Part shown: positions 16,241 through 25,867 of the stretch, in pieces
Numbering within the stretch: the stretch's first letter is position 1
Layout: every line of letters starts with the position of its first letter
From: Sphingopyxis flava
GTDB lineage: Bacteria; Pseudomonadota; Alphaproteobacteria; Sphingomonadales; Sphingomonadaceae
DNA length: 50,761 bases
Reading direction: 5' to 3'
Assembly (NCBI RefSeq): GCF_900168005.1
Contig: NZ_FUYP01000024.1
Span: forward strand, 1-50,761
The notes under the pieces: generated by a model
Told to the model about the DNA's origin: nothing
The model's input: only the letters and a program-made list of their open reading frames with translations
The model's database searches: none
Translations under genes and position numbers: made by a program

Positions 16241-16849
16241 ATGAACGGGCGGTCCAGACATCTTCCCGCTGACGAGCGACGGGCGGCGACCGTGGAGGCG
16301 GTGGTCGGCCTGGCCGCGGAACAGAACCCGAGCGACATCACCACGACGGCCATCGCCCAGCGGATGGGTCTGACCCAGGGCGCGCTCTTCCGCCACTTCC
16401 CGACCAAGGACGCCATCCTGCAGGCGGTGATGTCCTGGGTGACCGAGCGCTTGCTCGGCCGCGTGGACAAGGCGGTCGAGGAAGCCGCCTCTCCGGCTGC
16501 CGCGCTTGAAGCGGTTTTCATGACGCATATCGATTTCGTGTCTGATCACCCGGGTGTACCGCGAATGCTGTTCGGGGAGTTGCAGCGACCGGGCGAGACG
16601 CTTCCCAAGCGCATGGCCCAGACCCTGATCCGCCATTATGGCGAACGGCTGCATACCCTGCTCGACGCCGGAAAGGCACGGGGCGAACTGCATGCGGACC
16701 TCGATCCGGAAGCCGCGGCCACCCTGTTCATCGGCACGGTCCAGGGCCTGGTCATGCAATCCATGCTGGCGGACGATGTGACCCGCATCCGCAGCGATGC
16801 GCCCGGCGTGTTCGCCATCTATCTGCGCGGCGTCGGAGCATCATCATGA
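16241..16849 (+). CDS. TetR-family repressor of the ABC exporter operon
   Basis: A 202-residue one-component regulator. The N-terminal HTH is ITTTAIAQRMGLTQGALFRHFPTKDAI, written here only to show the TetR pattern (core IAQRMGLTQGALFRHF, about 38-53); the rest is the helical ligand-binding domain. The ATG at 16241 follows GAAGG; a TTG at 16226 is less likely. Its stop overlaps the start of the membrane-fusion gene (ATGA). Order and content match the CecR-YbhGFSR arrangement of enterobacteria, so it most likely senses an exporter substrate. The ligand is unknown. Confidence 0.88.
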   Translation: MNGRSRHLPADERRAATVEAVVGLAAEQNPSDITTTAIAQRMGLTQGALFRHFPTKDAILQAVMSWVTERLLGRVDKAVEEAASPAAALEAVFMTHIDFVSDHPGVPRMLFGELQRPGETLPKRMAQTLIRHYGERLHTLLDAGKARGELHADLDPEAAATLFIGTVQGLVMQSMLADDVTRIRSDAPGVFAIYLRGVGASS

Positions 16850-17877
16850 AGAACATCCGCCTGTCCGGCACGACAAAGCGGATCCTGATCATTGCGGCCG
16901 TCATCGTGATCATCGGTGCTGGATGGCTGTGGATGCAGCGGGGCAGCCGCGACGGCGACGCCCTCAATCTGTACGGCAATGTCGACATCCGGGAGGTGCA
17001 ATTGGCCTTCCGCCAGTCCGGCCGCGTCGCGCAGATGCTGTTCGATGAAGGCGATCATGTCGAGCCGGGCGCACATATGGCGACTCTCGACGCGCAGCCG
17101 TTCGAGGAAGCGCTCGCGGCCGCCGACGCCGCCGTAGCGGCCGCACAGGCAGACCTCGACAAACTGCGCCGCGGGCTGCGGCCGCAGGAGATTGCGCAGG
17201 CGCAGGAGGCCCTCAATCAGGCCCTGGCCGTCGCCAGGGACACGGAGCGTAATTTTGATCGGCAGAGCCAGTTGCTCGCGTCGGGAGCCGCCAGTCAAAA
17301 GACGGTCGATGCCGCGCGCACTGCGCGCGATCAGGCCGCCGCCAGTGTCAAGGCGGCCCGGGCCGCGCATTCGCAAGCCGCCGAAGGCTTCCGCAAGGAA
17401 GACATCGCGGCGGGGCAAGCGCGCCTCGCCGCCGCACAGGCAGCACGGGCTCAAGCCGCCACCGCGCTCGCCGACACGGTTCTGCTTGCACCCGGCACCG
17501 GCACGATCATCGCACGGGTGCGCGAACCCGGCAGCATGGCTGTCAGCCAAAGCCCGGTCTATAGCCTCAGCCTTGATGCTCCGGTTTATGTGCGGGCTTA
17601 TGTCGGCGAACCGGATCTGGGGCGTATCGCGCCCGGAATGCGGGTGCGCGTTCGCAGCGATTCCTCCGACAAACTCTATCAAGGCCAGATCGGGTTCATT
17701 TCGCCTCGCGCCGAGTTCACGCCCAAAACGGTAGAAACGACCGATCTGCGCACGGATCTGGTCTATCGTCTGCGGATCGTGGTCACCAATGCCGATGCCG
17801 CGCTGCGTCAGGGCATGCCGGTAACGATCGAGGTCGTAGTCGGACAAACCTCCGGCGCGCGCGCCAAAGGCCGCTGA
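16846..17877 (+). CDS. HlyD-family membrane fusion protein (YbhG-like)
   Basis: A 343-residue periplasmic adaptor anchored by one N-terminal membrane segment (about 11-30). A lipoyl half-motif (GRVAQMLFDEGDHVEPGA) and a long Ala/Gln-rich coiled coil (about 80-205) follow, then the second lipoyl half and a beta-barrel domain. It links the inner-membrane ABC transporter to the NodT-type outer-membrane channel encoded downstream. It is coupled to tetR by an ATGA overlap and lies one base before the ATPase gene. Confidence 0.9.
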   Translation: MKNIRLSGTTKRILIIAAVIVIIGAGWLWMQRGSRDGDALNLYGNVDIREVQLAFRQSGRVAQMLFDEGDHVEPGAHMATLDAQPFEEALAAADAAVAAAQADLDKLRRGLRPQEIAQAQEALNQALAVARDTERNFDRQSQLLASGAASQKTVDAARTARDQAAASVKAARAAHSQAAEGFRKEDIAAGQARLAAAQAARAQAATALADTVLLAPGTGTIIARVREPGSMAVSQSPVYSLSLDAPVYVRAYVGEPDLGRIAPGMRVRVRSDSSDKLYQGQIGFISPRAEFTPKTVETTDLRTDLVYRLRIVVTNADAALRQGMPVTIEVVVGQTSGARAKGR

Positions 17878-17878
17878 C

Positions 17879-19651
17879 GTGCCGCCCGCCACCGCGCCAC
17901 AGGAGCAAAATGGCGATGTCGCGGTCGTCATCGACAGGTTGAGCAAGCATTTCGGCAGTGCGCCTGCGTTACAGGATCTCAGCGCGCAGATAAGCTATGG
18001 CCGACTGACCGGGCTGGTCGGGCCGGACGGCGCGGGCAAGACCACCTTGATGCGTATCCTGACAGGACTGCTGGTGCCGAACAGCGGCCACGCCAGGGTA
18101 GCGGGCTTCGATGTGGTGGACGACAATGACGCCATCCATGTCGCGACCGGCTACATGCCGCAACGCTTTGGCCTCTACGAAGACCTGTCGGTCATGGAGA
18201 ATATGCGGCTCTATGCGCAGTTGCGCGGTATGGCCGCCGATGGACACGCCGACCTGTTCGCCCAACTGCTCGACTTCACACGTCTTGCCCCCTTTACCGG
18301 ACGCCTGGCGGGCAAGCTCTCCGGCGGCATGAAGCAGAAGCTGGGTCTCGCCTGCGCATTGATGGCCCGGCCTGCTGTCCTGCTGCTCGATGAACCGGGT
18401 GTCGGTGTCGATCCGGTCAGCCGTCAGGATCTGTGGCGCATGGTGCAGGCGCTGACCGACGAAGGGATGGCCGTAGTCTGGTCGACCGCCTATCTCGACG
18501 AAGCCGAACGCTGCGACAGCGTGCTGCTGCTCAACGAAGGGCGGCTCGCCTATGACGGACCGCCCGGAGAGCTGACCGCGCGCCTTACAAGCCGGAGCTT
18601 TCGGCTGGAACAGGTCGGCGAGCGGCGGCGGGCCGTGCTAGCCGAAGTGCTCAGCCTGGACAGTGTCGGCGACGGGGTGATCCAGGGCGCCGGCGTCCGC
18701 GTGGTGCTGCGCGCCGATGCGGGAACCGAGCAAATTAGCGCGCTCGCCGATCGGGTCGGCGCACAACTGAAAGCGGTGCCTGCCCGCTTCGAGGATGCTT
18801 TCATTGATCTTCTGGGCGGCGGTCCGGGCGGCACATCGGCGCTTGCCGAAGGGATGCCGCCGGTCGAACTGGCTTCAGACGTTGCCGTCTCCTGCCGCGA
18901 TCTGACCAAGCGTTTCGGCGATTTCACCGCCACCGACATGGTGAGCTTCGAGGTCCGCAAGGGCGAGATATTCGGTCTGCTCGGGCCGAACGGCGCCGGC
19001 AAATCGACCACCTTCAAGATGCTGTGCGGCCTGCTCAAACCCACCAGCGGCGAAGCGCAGGTGGTGGGGCTGGACCTGCGCCGGGCGACCGGTGCTGCCA
19101 AAGGCCAGCTTGGCTATATGGCGCAGAAATTCTCGCTCTATGGTTTGCTGTCCGTGCGGCAGAACCTGGAGTTCTCCGCGGGCGTCTATGGCCTGAAAGG
19201 CGCCGCGCGGCAGGCGCGGATCGACGAGATGATCGACATCTTCGGGCTGCAACCCTGGCTGTCGGCGGCGCCGGAGTCCCTGCCGCTCGGGGTCAGGCAA
19301 CGTCTGGCGCTGGCCTGCGCGGTGATGCACCGCCCGCCCGTGCTGTTCCTGGATGAACCGACTTCGGGCGTCGATCCCATCACGCGCCGCGAATTCTGGA
19401 CCCATATCAACGGCCTTGCCCGCAAGGGGGTGACGGTGATGGTCACCACCCATTTCATGGACGAGGCGGAATATTGCGACCGGGTGGCGATGCTCTATCG
19501 CGCCCGGCTGATCGCGCTCGACACGCCGGACGCCCTCAAACGCAGCGCGGTAAGCGATCTCCGTCCGGACCCGACCATGGAAGACGCCTTCATTCATCTG
19601 GTCGAAGCCGAGGACCGCGCTGACGAAGCCCGCAGCGGAGTTGCCGCATGA
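17879..19651 (+). CDS. Tandem-NBD ABC transporter ATPase (YbhF-like, 590 aa)
   Basis: Two ATPase domains are fused. Domain 1 has Walker A GPDGAGKTT, signature LSGGMKQ and Walker B LLLDEPGVGVDP. Domain 2 has Walker A GPNGAGKST, a degenerate signature LPLGVRQ and Walker B LFLDEPTSGVDP. The switch His is present in domain 2 (VTTHFMDEAE) but replaced in domain 1 (WSTAYLDEAE), so the two catalytic sites are probably unequal. The length matches YbhF (about 578). The start is a GTG one base after the HlyD stop. It energises the two ABC-2 permeases that follow. Confidence 0.92.
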   Translation: MPPATAPQEQNGDVAVVIDRLSKHFGSAPALQDLSAQISYGRLTGLVGPDGAGKTTLMRILTGLLVPNSGHARVAGFDVVDDNDAIHVATGYMPQRFGLYEDLSVMENMRLYAQLRGMAADGHADLFAQLLDFTRLAPFTGRLAGKLSGGMKQKLGLACALMARPAVLLLDEPGVGVDPVSRQDLWRMVQALTDEGMAVVWSTAYLDEAERCDSVLLLNEGRLAYDGPPGELTARLTSRSFRLEQVGERRRAVLAEVLSLDSVGDGVIQGAGVRVVLRADAGTEQISALADRVGAQLKAVPARFEDAFIDLLGGGPGGTSALAEGMPPVELASDVAVSCRDLTKRFGDFTATDMVSFEVRKGEIFGLLGPNGAGKSTTFKMLCGLLKPTSGEAQVVGLDLRRATGAAKGQLGYMAQKFSLYGLLSVRQNLEFSAGVYGLKGAARQARIDEMIDIFGLQPWLSAAPESLPLGVRQRLALACAVMHRPPVLFLDEPTSGVDPITRREFWTHINGLARKGVTVMVTTHFMDEAEYCDRVAMLYRARLIALDTPDALKRSAVSDLRPDPTMEDAFIHLVEAEDRADEARSGVAA

Positions 19652-20805
19652 ACGGCGCGGGCGGATCGCGAACGGACCTTCAAGCCATGCGCCGCTTCGA
19701 TCCGAAGCGCCTTTGGGCGCTGGTGTTCAAGGAAAGCCTGCAGGCGATGCGCGACCCGTCCACGCTGCTGATCGCCTTCGCCCTTCCGGTCGTGCTGCTG
19801 CTGCTGTTTTCCTATGCGGTATCACTCGATGTGCGCGCGGTGCGCATCGGCGTCGTGCAGGAATCCGAATCTGCTTCGGCGCAATCGCTGGCCGCCGCCT
19901 TCGCCGGCACCCGTTATCTGGACGTCACCTTCGCCCATGACCGGCGCGAAGTCGCCGACCAGGTCGTCTCGGGCGATTTGCGCGGATTTGTGGTGATCCC
20001 GCAGGATTTCGAGCAGCGCCTGGCCGATCGCGGCACGCGGCCTCTGGTGCAGATCATCGCCGACGGTTCGCAGCCCAATACCGCCAACTATGTCACCAAC
20101 TATGCGCAGGGCGTGGTGCAGACCTGGCGGGGCGGGCTTGATGGCGAGACGCCACGCGCAGCCGTCACGATGGAGCCGCGCTACTGGTTCAACGCCGAAC
20201 TGGAAAGCCGCCGCGCGCTGGTGCCCGGCGCGATCGCCATCGTCATGACCATCATCGGCACCATGCTGACCGCGCTGGTGGTGGCGCGCGAATGGGAGCG
20301 CGGCACGATGGAAGCGGTGCTCTCCACGCCCGCATCGGTCGCGGAGATCCTGATCGGCAAGCTCCTGCCCTATTTTGCGCTCGGCATGCTGGCCACGCTC
20401 GGTGCGACCGCGCTGGCGGTCTTCGTGTTCGGCGTGCCGCTGCGCGGATCGCTGGCGGCGCTCCTGCTGCTTTCGGCCACCTTCATGGTGCCGGCGCTGG
20501 GCCAAGGGCTGCTGATTTCGTCTGTCACCCGCAACCAGTTCCTGGCCGCGCAGATCGCCTTGTTCTCCGGTTTTCTGCCGGCCTTCATGCTGTCGGGCTT
20601 TCTCTATGAGATCGACGCGATGCCCGCGCCGATCCGGGCCATCACCTGGGCGATACCGGCGCGCTATTTCGTCTCTTCGCTAAAAACCGTCTTTCTGGCC
20701 GGCGACATCTGGGCCGTCTTCGTGCCGAACCTGCTGGCGATGGGCGCCATCGGCGTCCTGTTTTTCCTCCTGGCCAAGCGCGCCACGCGCAAGAATCTGG
20801 AGTGA
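19648..20805 (+). CDS. ABC-2 type permease 1 (YbhS-like)
   Basis: A 385-residue ABC-2 membrane subunit: one N-terminal helix (LLIAFALPVVLLLLFSYAVS), a large periplasmic domain (about 55-190), then five helices starting at VPGAIAIVMTIIGTML. It also has the family EWERGTME coupling motif. Its ATG overlaps the stop of the ATPase gene. It forms the heterodimeric channel with the next gene; the substrate is unknown (drug-like compounds or cations for the family). Confidence 0.9.
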   Translation: MNGAGGSRTDLQAMRRFDPKRLWALVFKESLQAMRDPSTLLIAFALPVVLLLLFSYAVSLDVRAVRIGVVQESESASAQSLAAAFAGTRYLDVTFAHDRREVADQVVSGDLRGFVVIPQDFEQRLADRGTRPLVQIIADGSQPNTANYVTNYAQGVVQTWRGGLDGETPRAAVTMEPRYWFNAELESRRALVPGAIAIVMTIIGTMLTALVVAREWERGTMEAVLSTPASVAEILIGKLLPYFALGMLATLGATALAVFVFGVPLRGSLAALLLLSATFMVPALGQGLLISSVTRNQFLAAQIALFSGFLPAFMLSGFLYEIDAMPAPIRAITWAIPARYFVSSLKTVFLAGDIWAVFVPNLLAMGAIGVLFFLLAKRATRKNLE

Positions 20806-20811
20806 CGAGCC

Positions 20812-21936
20812 ATGACGCGGCACAATGGCTATCTCTCTTTCACCCGGCTGCGAGCCCAGTTCGTCAAGGAAGTGCTGAGCATCCTGCGCGATCCGCGCAG
20901 CCGCATGGTGGTGTTCATGCCGCCGCTGCTGCAACTGCTGGTGTTCGCCTTCGCCGCGACGCTCGAAGTGCGCAACGTCGATATTGCCGTGCATAATCAG
21001 GATGCGGGCCGCTGGTCGCATGAACTGATCGCGCGGCTCGATCGGGCCGACTTCATTACCCAGGTCTATCGCGTGACCGACGGTCAGGAACTGGGACGCC
21101 TGATCGACCAGGGCGAGGTGATCGCGGCGCTCGACATCCAGCCGGACTTTTCGCGCGCAATCGCTGCCGGAGACAGCGGCCGTATCCAGCTGTTGATCGA
21201 CGGCCGGCGCAGCAATTCGGGACAGATCACCGCCAGTTATCTCTCCGCCATCGCCGCCGAAGTCGGCGCGGAGGCCAACCCCGGCACAGGTCCTGCGACG
21301 CCAGTGGCGGTACGCAACTGGTTCAATCCCAATCTGACGTATCGCTGGTTCATCGTCCCGGGCCTCTCCGGCATCCTGGCGTTCTTCAGCGCACTGCTCA
21401 TAACCTCGCTGTCGATCGCCCGTGAACGCGAACTGGGAACCTTCGACCAGTTGCTGGTCTCACCAACCTCCACGCCGGAAATCATCCTGTCCAAATCCTT
21501 GCCGGCGCTGGTCATCGGCACCATGCTCGGACTTCTGATGATGGCCGCGGCCGCGGGACCGTTCCGGATTCCGTTCAACGGGTCGTTCGCGCTGCTGTTT
21601 GTCAGCCTGGTCCTGTTCATCCTGTCGGTGGTGGGCATCGGTCTGATGATTTCGGCGATCAGCGCGACCCAGCAACAGGCCATCCTGGGCGCCTTCGCCA
21701 TCGGCGTGCCATCCGTCCTGATGTCGGGATTTGCCACGCCGGTCGAGAACATGCCCATGCTGCTGCAATGGCTGGCGCAGGCGATTCCACTCACCCATTT
21801 CCTGGTCATCGTCGAGGGCAGCTTTCTCAAAGCCATGGCGCCGGGCGACATATTTGCCAGCCTCTGGCCATTGGCGATGATCGCCCTGGTGTCGCTCACC
21901 ATGGCCACCATCTTCGTTCGAGGACGCCTGCAATGA
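20812..21936 (+). CDS. ABC-2 type permease 2 (YbhR-like)
   Basis: A 374-residue paralogue of the preceding permease with the same plan: an N-terminal helix (MVVFMPPLLQLLVFAFAA), a periplasmic domain, then FIVPGLSGILAFFSALLI and the ARERELGTFDQLLVSP coupling block. It starts six bases after permease 1 and its stop overlaps the outer-membrane factor gene, so all parts are made together. Confidence 0.9.
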   Translation: MTRHNGYLSFTRLRAQFVKEVLSILRDPRSRMVVFMPPLLQLLVFAFAATLEVRNVDIAVHNQDAGRWSHELIARLDRADFITQVYRVTDGQELGRLIDQGEVIAALDIQPDFSRAIAAGDSGRIQLLIDGRRSNSGQITASYLSAIAAEVGAEANPGTGPATPVAVRNWFNPNLTYRWFIVPGLSGILAFFSALLITSLSIARERELGTFDQLLVSPTSTPEIILSKSLPALVIGTMLGLLMMAAAAGPFRIPFNGSFALLFVSLVLFILSVVGIGLMISAISATQQQAILGAFAIGVPSVLMSGFATPVENMPMLLQWLAQAIPLTHFLVIVEGSFLKAMAPGDIFASLWPLAMIALVSLTMATIFVRGRLQ

Positions 21937-23459
21937 GATCGCCCCGCCACAGTCATGCGCCGTCATTGTCTGATACGGGCGGACGTTCCCCGCGATGGTC
22001 GCGCTACGCAATATTGATAGCTGGCTGCAGTTCGTTGACGGCCTGTATGGTCGGCCCCAACTACCGGGCGCCACCTGCCGTTGACACGGGTAGTGGCTGG
22101 AGCCGGCCGGTTGGGGAAGCGTCGGCGCCAACGGACCTGGACCGCTGGTGGAGGGCCCTGGGCGATCCCGAACTGGAGAGGCTGGTCGATACCGCACTGG
22201 CGCAAAATCTCGATATCCGTCAAGCCACCGCACGGATCGACGAGGCGCGCGCGCTGCGAGACCGCGCCGCTGGCCGGCAACTGCCCACGGTTTCTGCTGG
22301 CGCCAGTGTGAACCAGCGTCGGCAAAGCGAGAACGGCCCGCTGCCCGTTGGGTCCATTCCCGGCCTCGATGCGTCTCAGACGATCTACGATGCCGGCTTC
22401 GACGCGGCCTGGGAACTCGACCTGTTCGGCGCGAACCGGCGGGCGCTGGAAGGCGCGAACGCCCGCTTGCAGGCAAGTGAAGCGGAGGCGCAGGGCGTGC
22501 GTATGCGGATCGCGGCCGAAGTCGCACGCGCATGGTTCGAGGCGACCGGCGCCAGAGAAGAATTACGCGCGCAGCGGGCGACGGTGGCGACGCTGCACCA
22601 GACGCTGGAACTCATGCGCGGTCGCGCGGCGCTCGGCGATGTTGCCGGTGCCGACGTGGACGCAACCCATGAACGCTGGGCCGCCGCCAACGCCCTGCTG
22701 CCGGGCATAGAGGCGCGGCAGCGTGCGGCAGTGCTCGGCCTTGGTGTCCTGCTCGGCTCACCGCCGGAACGTGAACTCAAGCTGCTCGATGCAACTGCAT
22801 CGTCTCTCATACTGCCGGCGCTGCCCGTGGGGGAACGGGCCGATATATTGCGGCGTCGCCCCGATGTTCTGGCTGCCGAACGGCGCCTCGCCGCCAGCAC
22901 CGCCGATATCGGCGTGGCGACCACCGAACTGTTTCCCAAGCTCTCTATCGCAGCGGGCGGCGGATTTCAGGCGCTTAGCACGGGCGACTGGTTCGACACC
23001 TCCAGCACCCGCTACTCCATCCTGCCGCTCATTTCCTGGCGCTTGTTCGACGGCGGCCGCGTGCGCGCGGAGATACGCGCGCGGGAGGCCGTTCAGCGGC
23101 AGGCCGCGCTGGGCTATGAACAGGCCGTCCTGGCCGCATTGGGCGACGCGGAGCGCGCCTTGAGCGACTATGACGCCGGACGCGATGCGCTCGCGCGGCG
23201 TCAAACGGCGCTGGACGCTGCGCGTCGAAGTGTCGGCCACGCCGAGGCCCGTTTTGCCGCCGGCGATATCGCGGGGATTGAACTGCTTGCGGCCGAGCGC
23301 CTCCTGCACGAAGCTGAAACCGCCTGTGCCCGCGCGCATGCCACAACGGCGGTGCAACTGGTGGCGTTGTACAAGGCGATCGGTGGGGGCTGGGACTTGC
23401 CCGATGCGCCGACTTCCAAACACGTTTCAATTGGTGCCACAGTGGGAGAAGGGCAATGA
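21933..23459 (+). CDS. NodT-family outer-membrane lipoprotein (TolC-like channel)
   Basis: A 508-residue efflux outer-membrane factor. After a basic N-terminus a lipobox LTAC (about 35-38) predicts acylation. The NodT signatures WWRALGDPELERLVDTAL, WELDLFGANRR and RPDVLAAERRLAA follow, with two TolC-type repeats of long helices. The ATG at 21933 overlaps the permease stop. An upstream in-frame start at 21768 lies inside permease 2 and is rejected. With the HlyD, ATPase and permease proteins it completes a tripartite exporter. Confidence 0.9.
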   Translation: MRSPRHSHAPSLSDTGGRSPRWSRYAILIAGCSSLTACMVGPNYRAPPAVDTGSGWSRPVGEASAPTDLDRWWRALGDPELERLVDTALAQNLDIRQATARIDEARALRDRAAGRQLPTVSAGASVNQRRQSENGPLPVGSIPGLDASQTIYDAGFDAAWELDLFGANRRALEGANARLQASEAEAQGVRMRIAAEVARAWFEATGAREELRAQRATVATLHQTLELMRGRAALGDVAGADVDATHERWAAANALLPGIEARQRAAVLGLGVLLGSPPERELKLLDATASSLILPALPVGERADILRRRPDVLAAERRLAASTADIGVATTELFPKLSIAAGGGFQALSTGDWFDTSSTRYSILPLISWRLFDGGRVRAEIRAREAVQRQAALGYEQAVLAALGDAERALSDYDAGRDALARRQTALDAARRSVGHAEARFAAGDIAGIELLAAERLLHEAETACARAHATTAVQLVALYKAIGGGWDLPDAPTSKHVSIGATVGEGQ

Positions 23460-24316
23460 ATGACGCTGACGGGAACAGCAAGGAACCGGCCGCGCACGAC
23501 TGGGCGGGGGAAGCGGGCACACGCTGGCTCGCCCAGCTCGACCGTTTCGAGAGCATGATCGAACCGATCGGCGCAGCGCTGCTCGCGCGAGCAGCCTATG
23601 TTGCCGGGGAGAAGGTGGTCGATATCGGCTGCGGCGGCGGCTGGACGACGAGGCGGATCGCCGAAAGGACGGGCAACACGGGATTGGCGCTCGGCCTCGA
23701 CATATCGCCCGAACTGGTGGCGGCGGCAACGGATCGGGCGCAGCGCGCCGGTCTTGCCAACATCCGCTTCGAACAAGGCGACGCCGCGACGGCCATGCCC
23801 GAAGAAGCCCCCTTCGACCGGCTGCATTCCCGCTTCGGCACGATGTTCTTTCCCGAACCCTATGCCGCATTCGCCAATCTGCGCCGGATGCTGCGTGCCG
23901 GTGGACGGCTCGACATCGCGGTGTGGGCGCCGATCGCCGACAATCCGTGGCAGCGCAATGTCATGGCCGCGATCCGCCGGCATATCGACCTGCCCACGCC
24001 GCAGCCGCGCGAGCCCGGCCCCTTCGCGCTGGGCGAGCAGGATTATGTCACCGATCTTCTGCAAAGCGCCGGCTTCTGTGACATATCGTTCGACGCCTGG
24101 ACGGGCGAGCAGCGCGTCGGCGGACCCGGCAGCGATCCCGAGAGCGCCACCCGCTTCGTGCTCGACGGCATGCAGGTCGGCGATCTCGTCCGGGCGAGCG
24201 GGGACGACACACGCGCAGCCGTTCACCGCAGCCTGGTCGAACTGTTCGAGCGCAATTGCGATAATGAAGGTGTTCGCATGGGCGCGAAAGCCTGGCTGGT
24301 GAGCGCCCGCGCGTGA
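23456..24316 (+). CDS. Class I SAM-dependent methyltransferase
   Basis: A 286-residue Rossmann-fold methyltransferase with motif I VVDIGCGGGWTT (about 59-70), the acidic residue of motif II in LGLDISPEL and motif IV EEAPFDRLHSRFGTMFF. It is translationally coupled to the NodT gene (ATGA) and is the last gene of the exporter operon, suggesting that it modifies the exported compound or a resistance target. The substrate cannot be told from sequence. It ends seven bases from the convergent TolC-type gene. Confidence 0.88.
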   Translation: MNDADGNSKEPAAHDWAGEAGTRWLAQLDRFESMIEPIGAALLARAAYVAGEKVVDIGCGGGWTTRRIAERTGNTGLALGLDISPELVAAATDRAQRAGLANIRFEQGDAATAMPEEAPFDRLHSRFGTMFFPEPYAAFANLRRMLRAGGRLDIAVWAPIADNPWQRNVMAAIRRHIDLPTPQPREPGPFALGEQDYVTDLLQSAGFCDISFDAWTGEQRVGGPGSDPESATRFVLDGMQVGDLVRASGDDTRAAVHRSLVELFERNCDNEGVRMGAKAWLVSARA

Positions 24317-24323
24317 CCTGGCG

Positions 24324-25571
24324 TCAACCGCCATCCTCATCGTGAACCACCCACAGGCTATGCGAATCGATTTCCAGCTTGAGCAGGGCGCGGGCCGCTT
24401 CCGATCGCGCCATGATCTCGGACCGGCGCGCTTCACCCGCCTGACGGCGGGCATAGAGCAGGTCGGCAAGGTCGATCTGGCCGAGCTGGTAGCCACGTTC
24501 GGTTCGGGCCAGCGCACTAGCGGCGCTTTGCGCTGACAGATCCGTGTTTTTCCACGCCTCCAGCCGCAATGTGGCGCTGGACAGATCGGCATCCGCGATG
24601 GCCCTCACGGTCCGCTGGACGGACATATGCTCAAGCTGCGCGGCATTGCCTTCCGCGGAAGCCCGGTCCGCCGCCGCGCGTCTGTGACCGCCGCCCAGCG
24701 GCATCGACATGACCACCCCCGCGCCCTGCTCCATGCCGCTCCGCTCACTGAACAGCCGGACGCCGAAGGACGGATCGGCAATCCGGTCCGCGCGAACACG
24801 CTGCGCAACGACCGCCAGCCGCTGCGCCTCGCGCTCGGCGGCGCGGATTTCATGGCTGCGTTCGATCACCAGATCCCGCATCGCCGCAAGTCTCTGGGCC
24901 GGAACCATCGCGACGGACGTTTCCGGCGGCTCGATGGGCAGCGGTATTTCTGGAAAATTCGCGGCAAGCGCCACACGCGCCTGTTCGCGCGCCGCGAGCG
25001 AGTTCGCGGCCTGGGCCTGGGCCTGAGCCATTGCCGCCATGGCCTGATCAACATCGAGCGCCGCCGCATCGCGCAGCGCCACGCGCCGGCGCAGCGCGGA
25101 CAGCTCCTTTTCCAGCCAGCGCACCGTATCGAGGTCGTTGCGATACAGCGCGCCGGCGACCAGCCAGTCGTTCCAATAGCCGGAGAGCAGCAAAGCCGTC
25201 TGATGCCGGGCATCCTCCATCCGGTTTTCCGCGACCTCTATGCCCAGGGCGCCCGCCTCGCGATCGAGCGCCGCCTTGCCCGGCAGGCGGAACGGTCGGG
25301 CGATCGTGGCGTCGAACTCGTCATAGCCGCCTTCCCTGTCCACGCTGCGGCGAACATAGCTGCCGGTAACGGCAATCTCATGGGTCCCCTTCGCCAGCAT
25401 GTCGCGGTCGGCACGGGCGGCGTCCACCCGTGCCCGCGCGGCCGCCACGGCCGGATGATTGTCCAGCGCTTCGGCAACCTTTTCGCTCGGCGGCAAATCG
25501 GCGCGCTGGGCAAGCGCCCCAGCGGGTGTGAGCAATGCGACAAGCGCCCCGAGGATGATCGGCGATCTCAT
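24324..25571 (-). CDS. TolC-family outer-membrane factor of the RND system
   Basis: A 415-residue protein with a signal peptide (MRSPIILGALVALLTPAGALAQ region, cleavage near residue 21) and two OEP-type repeats of long Ala-rich helices. It is CzcC/CusC-like and shorter than NodT proteins. It is the last gene of the leftward metal-efflux operon and overlaps the DUF3240 gene by four bases. It would form the outer-membrane exit duct for the RND pump. Confidence 0.88.
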   Translation of the reverse strand: MRSPIILGALVALLTPAGALAQRADLPPSEKVAEALDNHPAVAAARARVDAARADRDMLAKGTHEIAVTGSYVRRSVDREGGYDEFDATIARPFRLPGKAALDREAGALGIEVAENRMEDARHQTALLLSGYWNDWLVAGALYRNDLDTVRWLEKELSALRRRVALRDAAALDVDQAMAAMAQAQAQAANSLAAREQARVALAANFPEIPLPIEPPETSVAMVPAQRLAAMRDLVIERSHEIRAAEREAQRLAVVAQRVRADRIADPSFGVRLFSERSGMEQGAGVVMSMPLGGGHRRAAADRASAEGNAAQLEHMSVQRTVRAIADADLSSATLRLEAWKNTDLSAQSAASALARTERGYQLGQIDLADLLYARRQAGEARRSEIMARSEAARALLKLEIDSHSLWVVHDEDGG

Positions 25572-25867
25572 GCGATCCTCCCCCGGGCTGACACCGGGAC
25601 TACGTGCCAGCGCACTGGCAGCGACCGCTTCGATTGGGTGACCGCGTCAACCAGTGTCCCCAGAGCGTCCTCATCGACAATCAGTTCCAGCGCGTTGCGG
25701 CGCAGAAGGCCCGACACCCGTTCCGCCGTGCTGGCGTCGCCGAAGTCCCAGCCGCGCACCGCCTGCTCGGCGATATGGATCGGCGCGTCGCAGGCGGCGC
25801 GGAGTGCGTCAGTCACGCTATCGGCGTCATGCGAGGCGCAATGGAAGGTCAGCAGGATGTCAGCCAT
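25568..25867 (-). CDS. DUF3240 family protein
   Basis: A 99-residue protein beginning ADILLTFHCASHDADSVTDAL, with LRRNALELIVDEDAL in the middle and a conserved RWHVVPV near the end. DUF3240 proteins are small PII-like ferredoxin-fold proteins found in CzcCBA-type efflux loci; a metal-sensing or pump-modulating role is suspected for the family but not proven. It overlaps the RND gene upstream by eight bases and the TolC gene downstream by four. Confidence 0.82.
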   Translation of the reverse strand: MADILLTFHCASHDADSVTDALRAACDAPIHIAEQAVRGWDFGDASTAERVSGLLRRNALELIVDEDALGTLVDAVTQSKRSLPVRWHVVPVSARGRIA

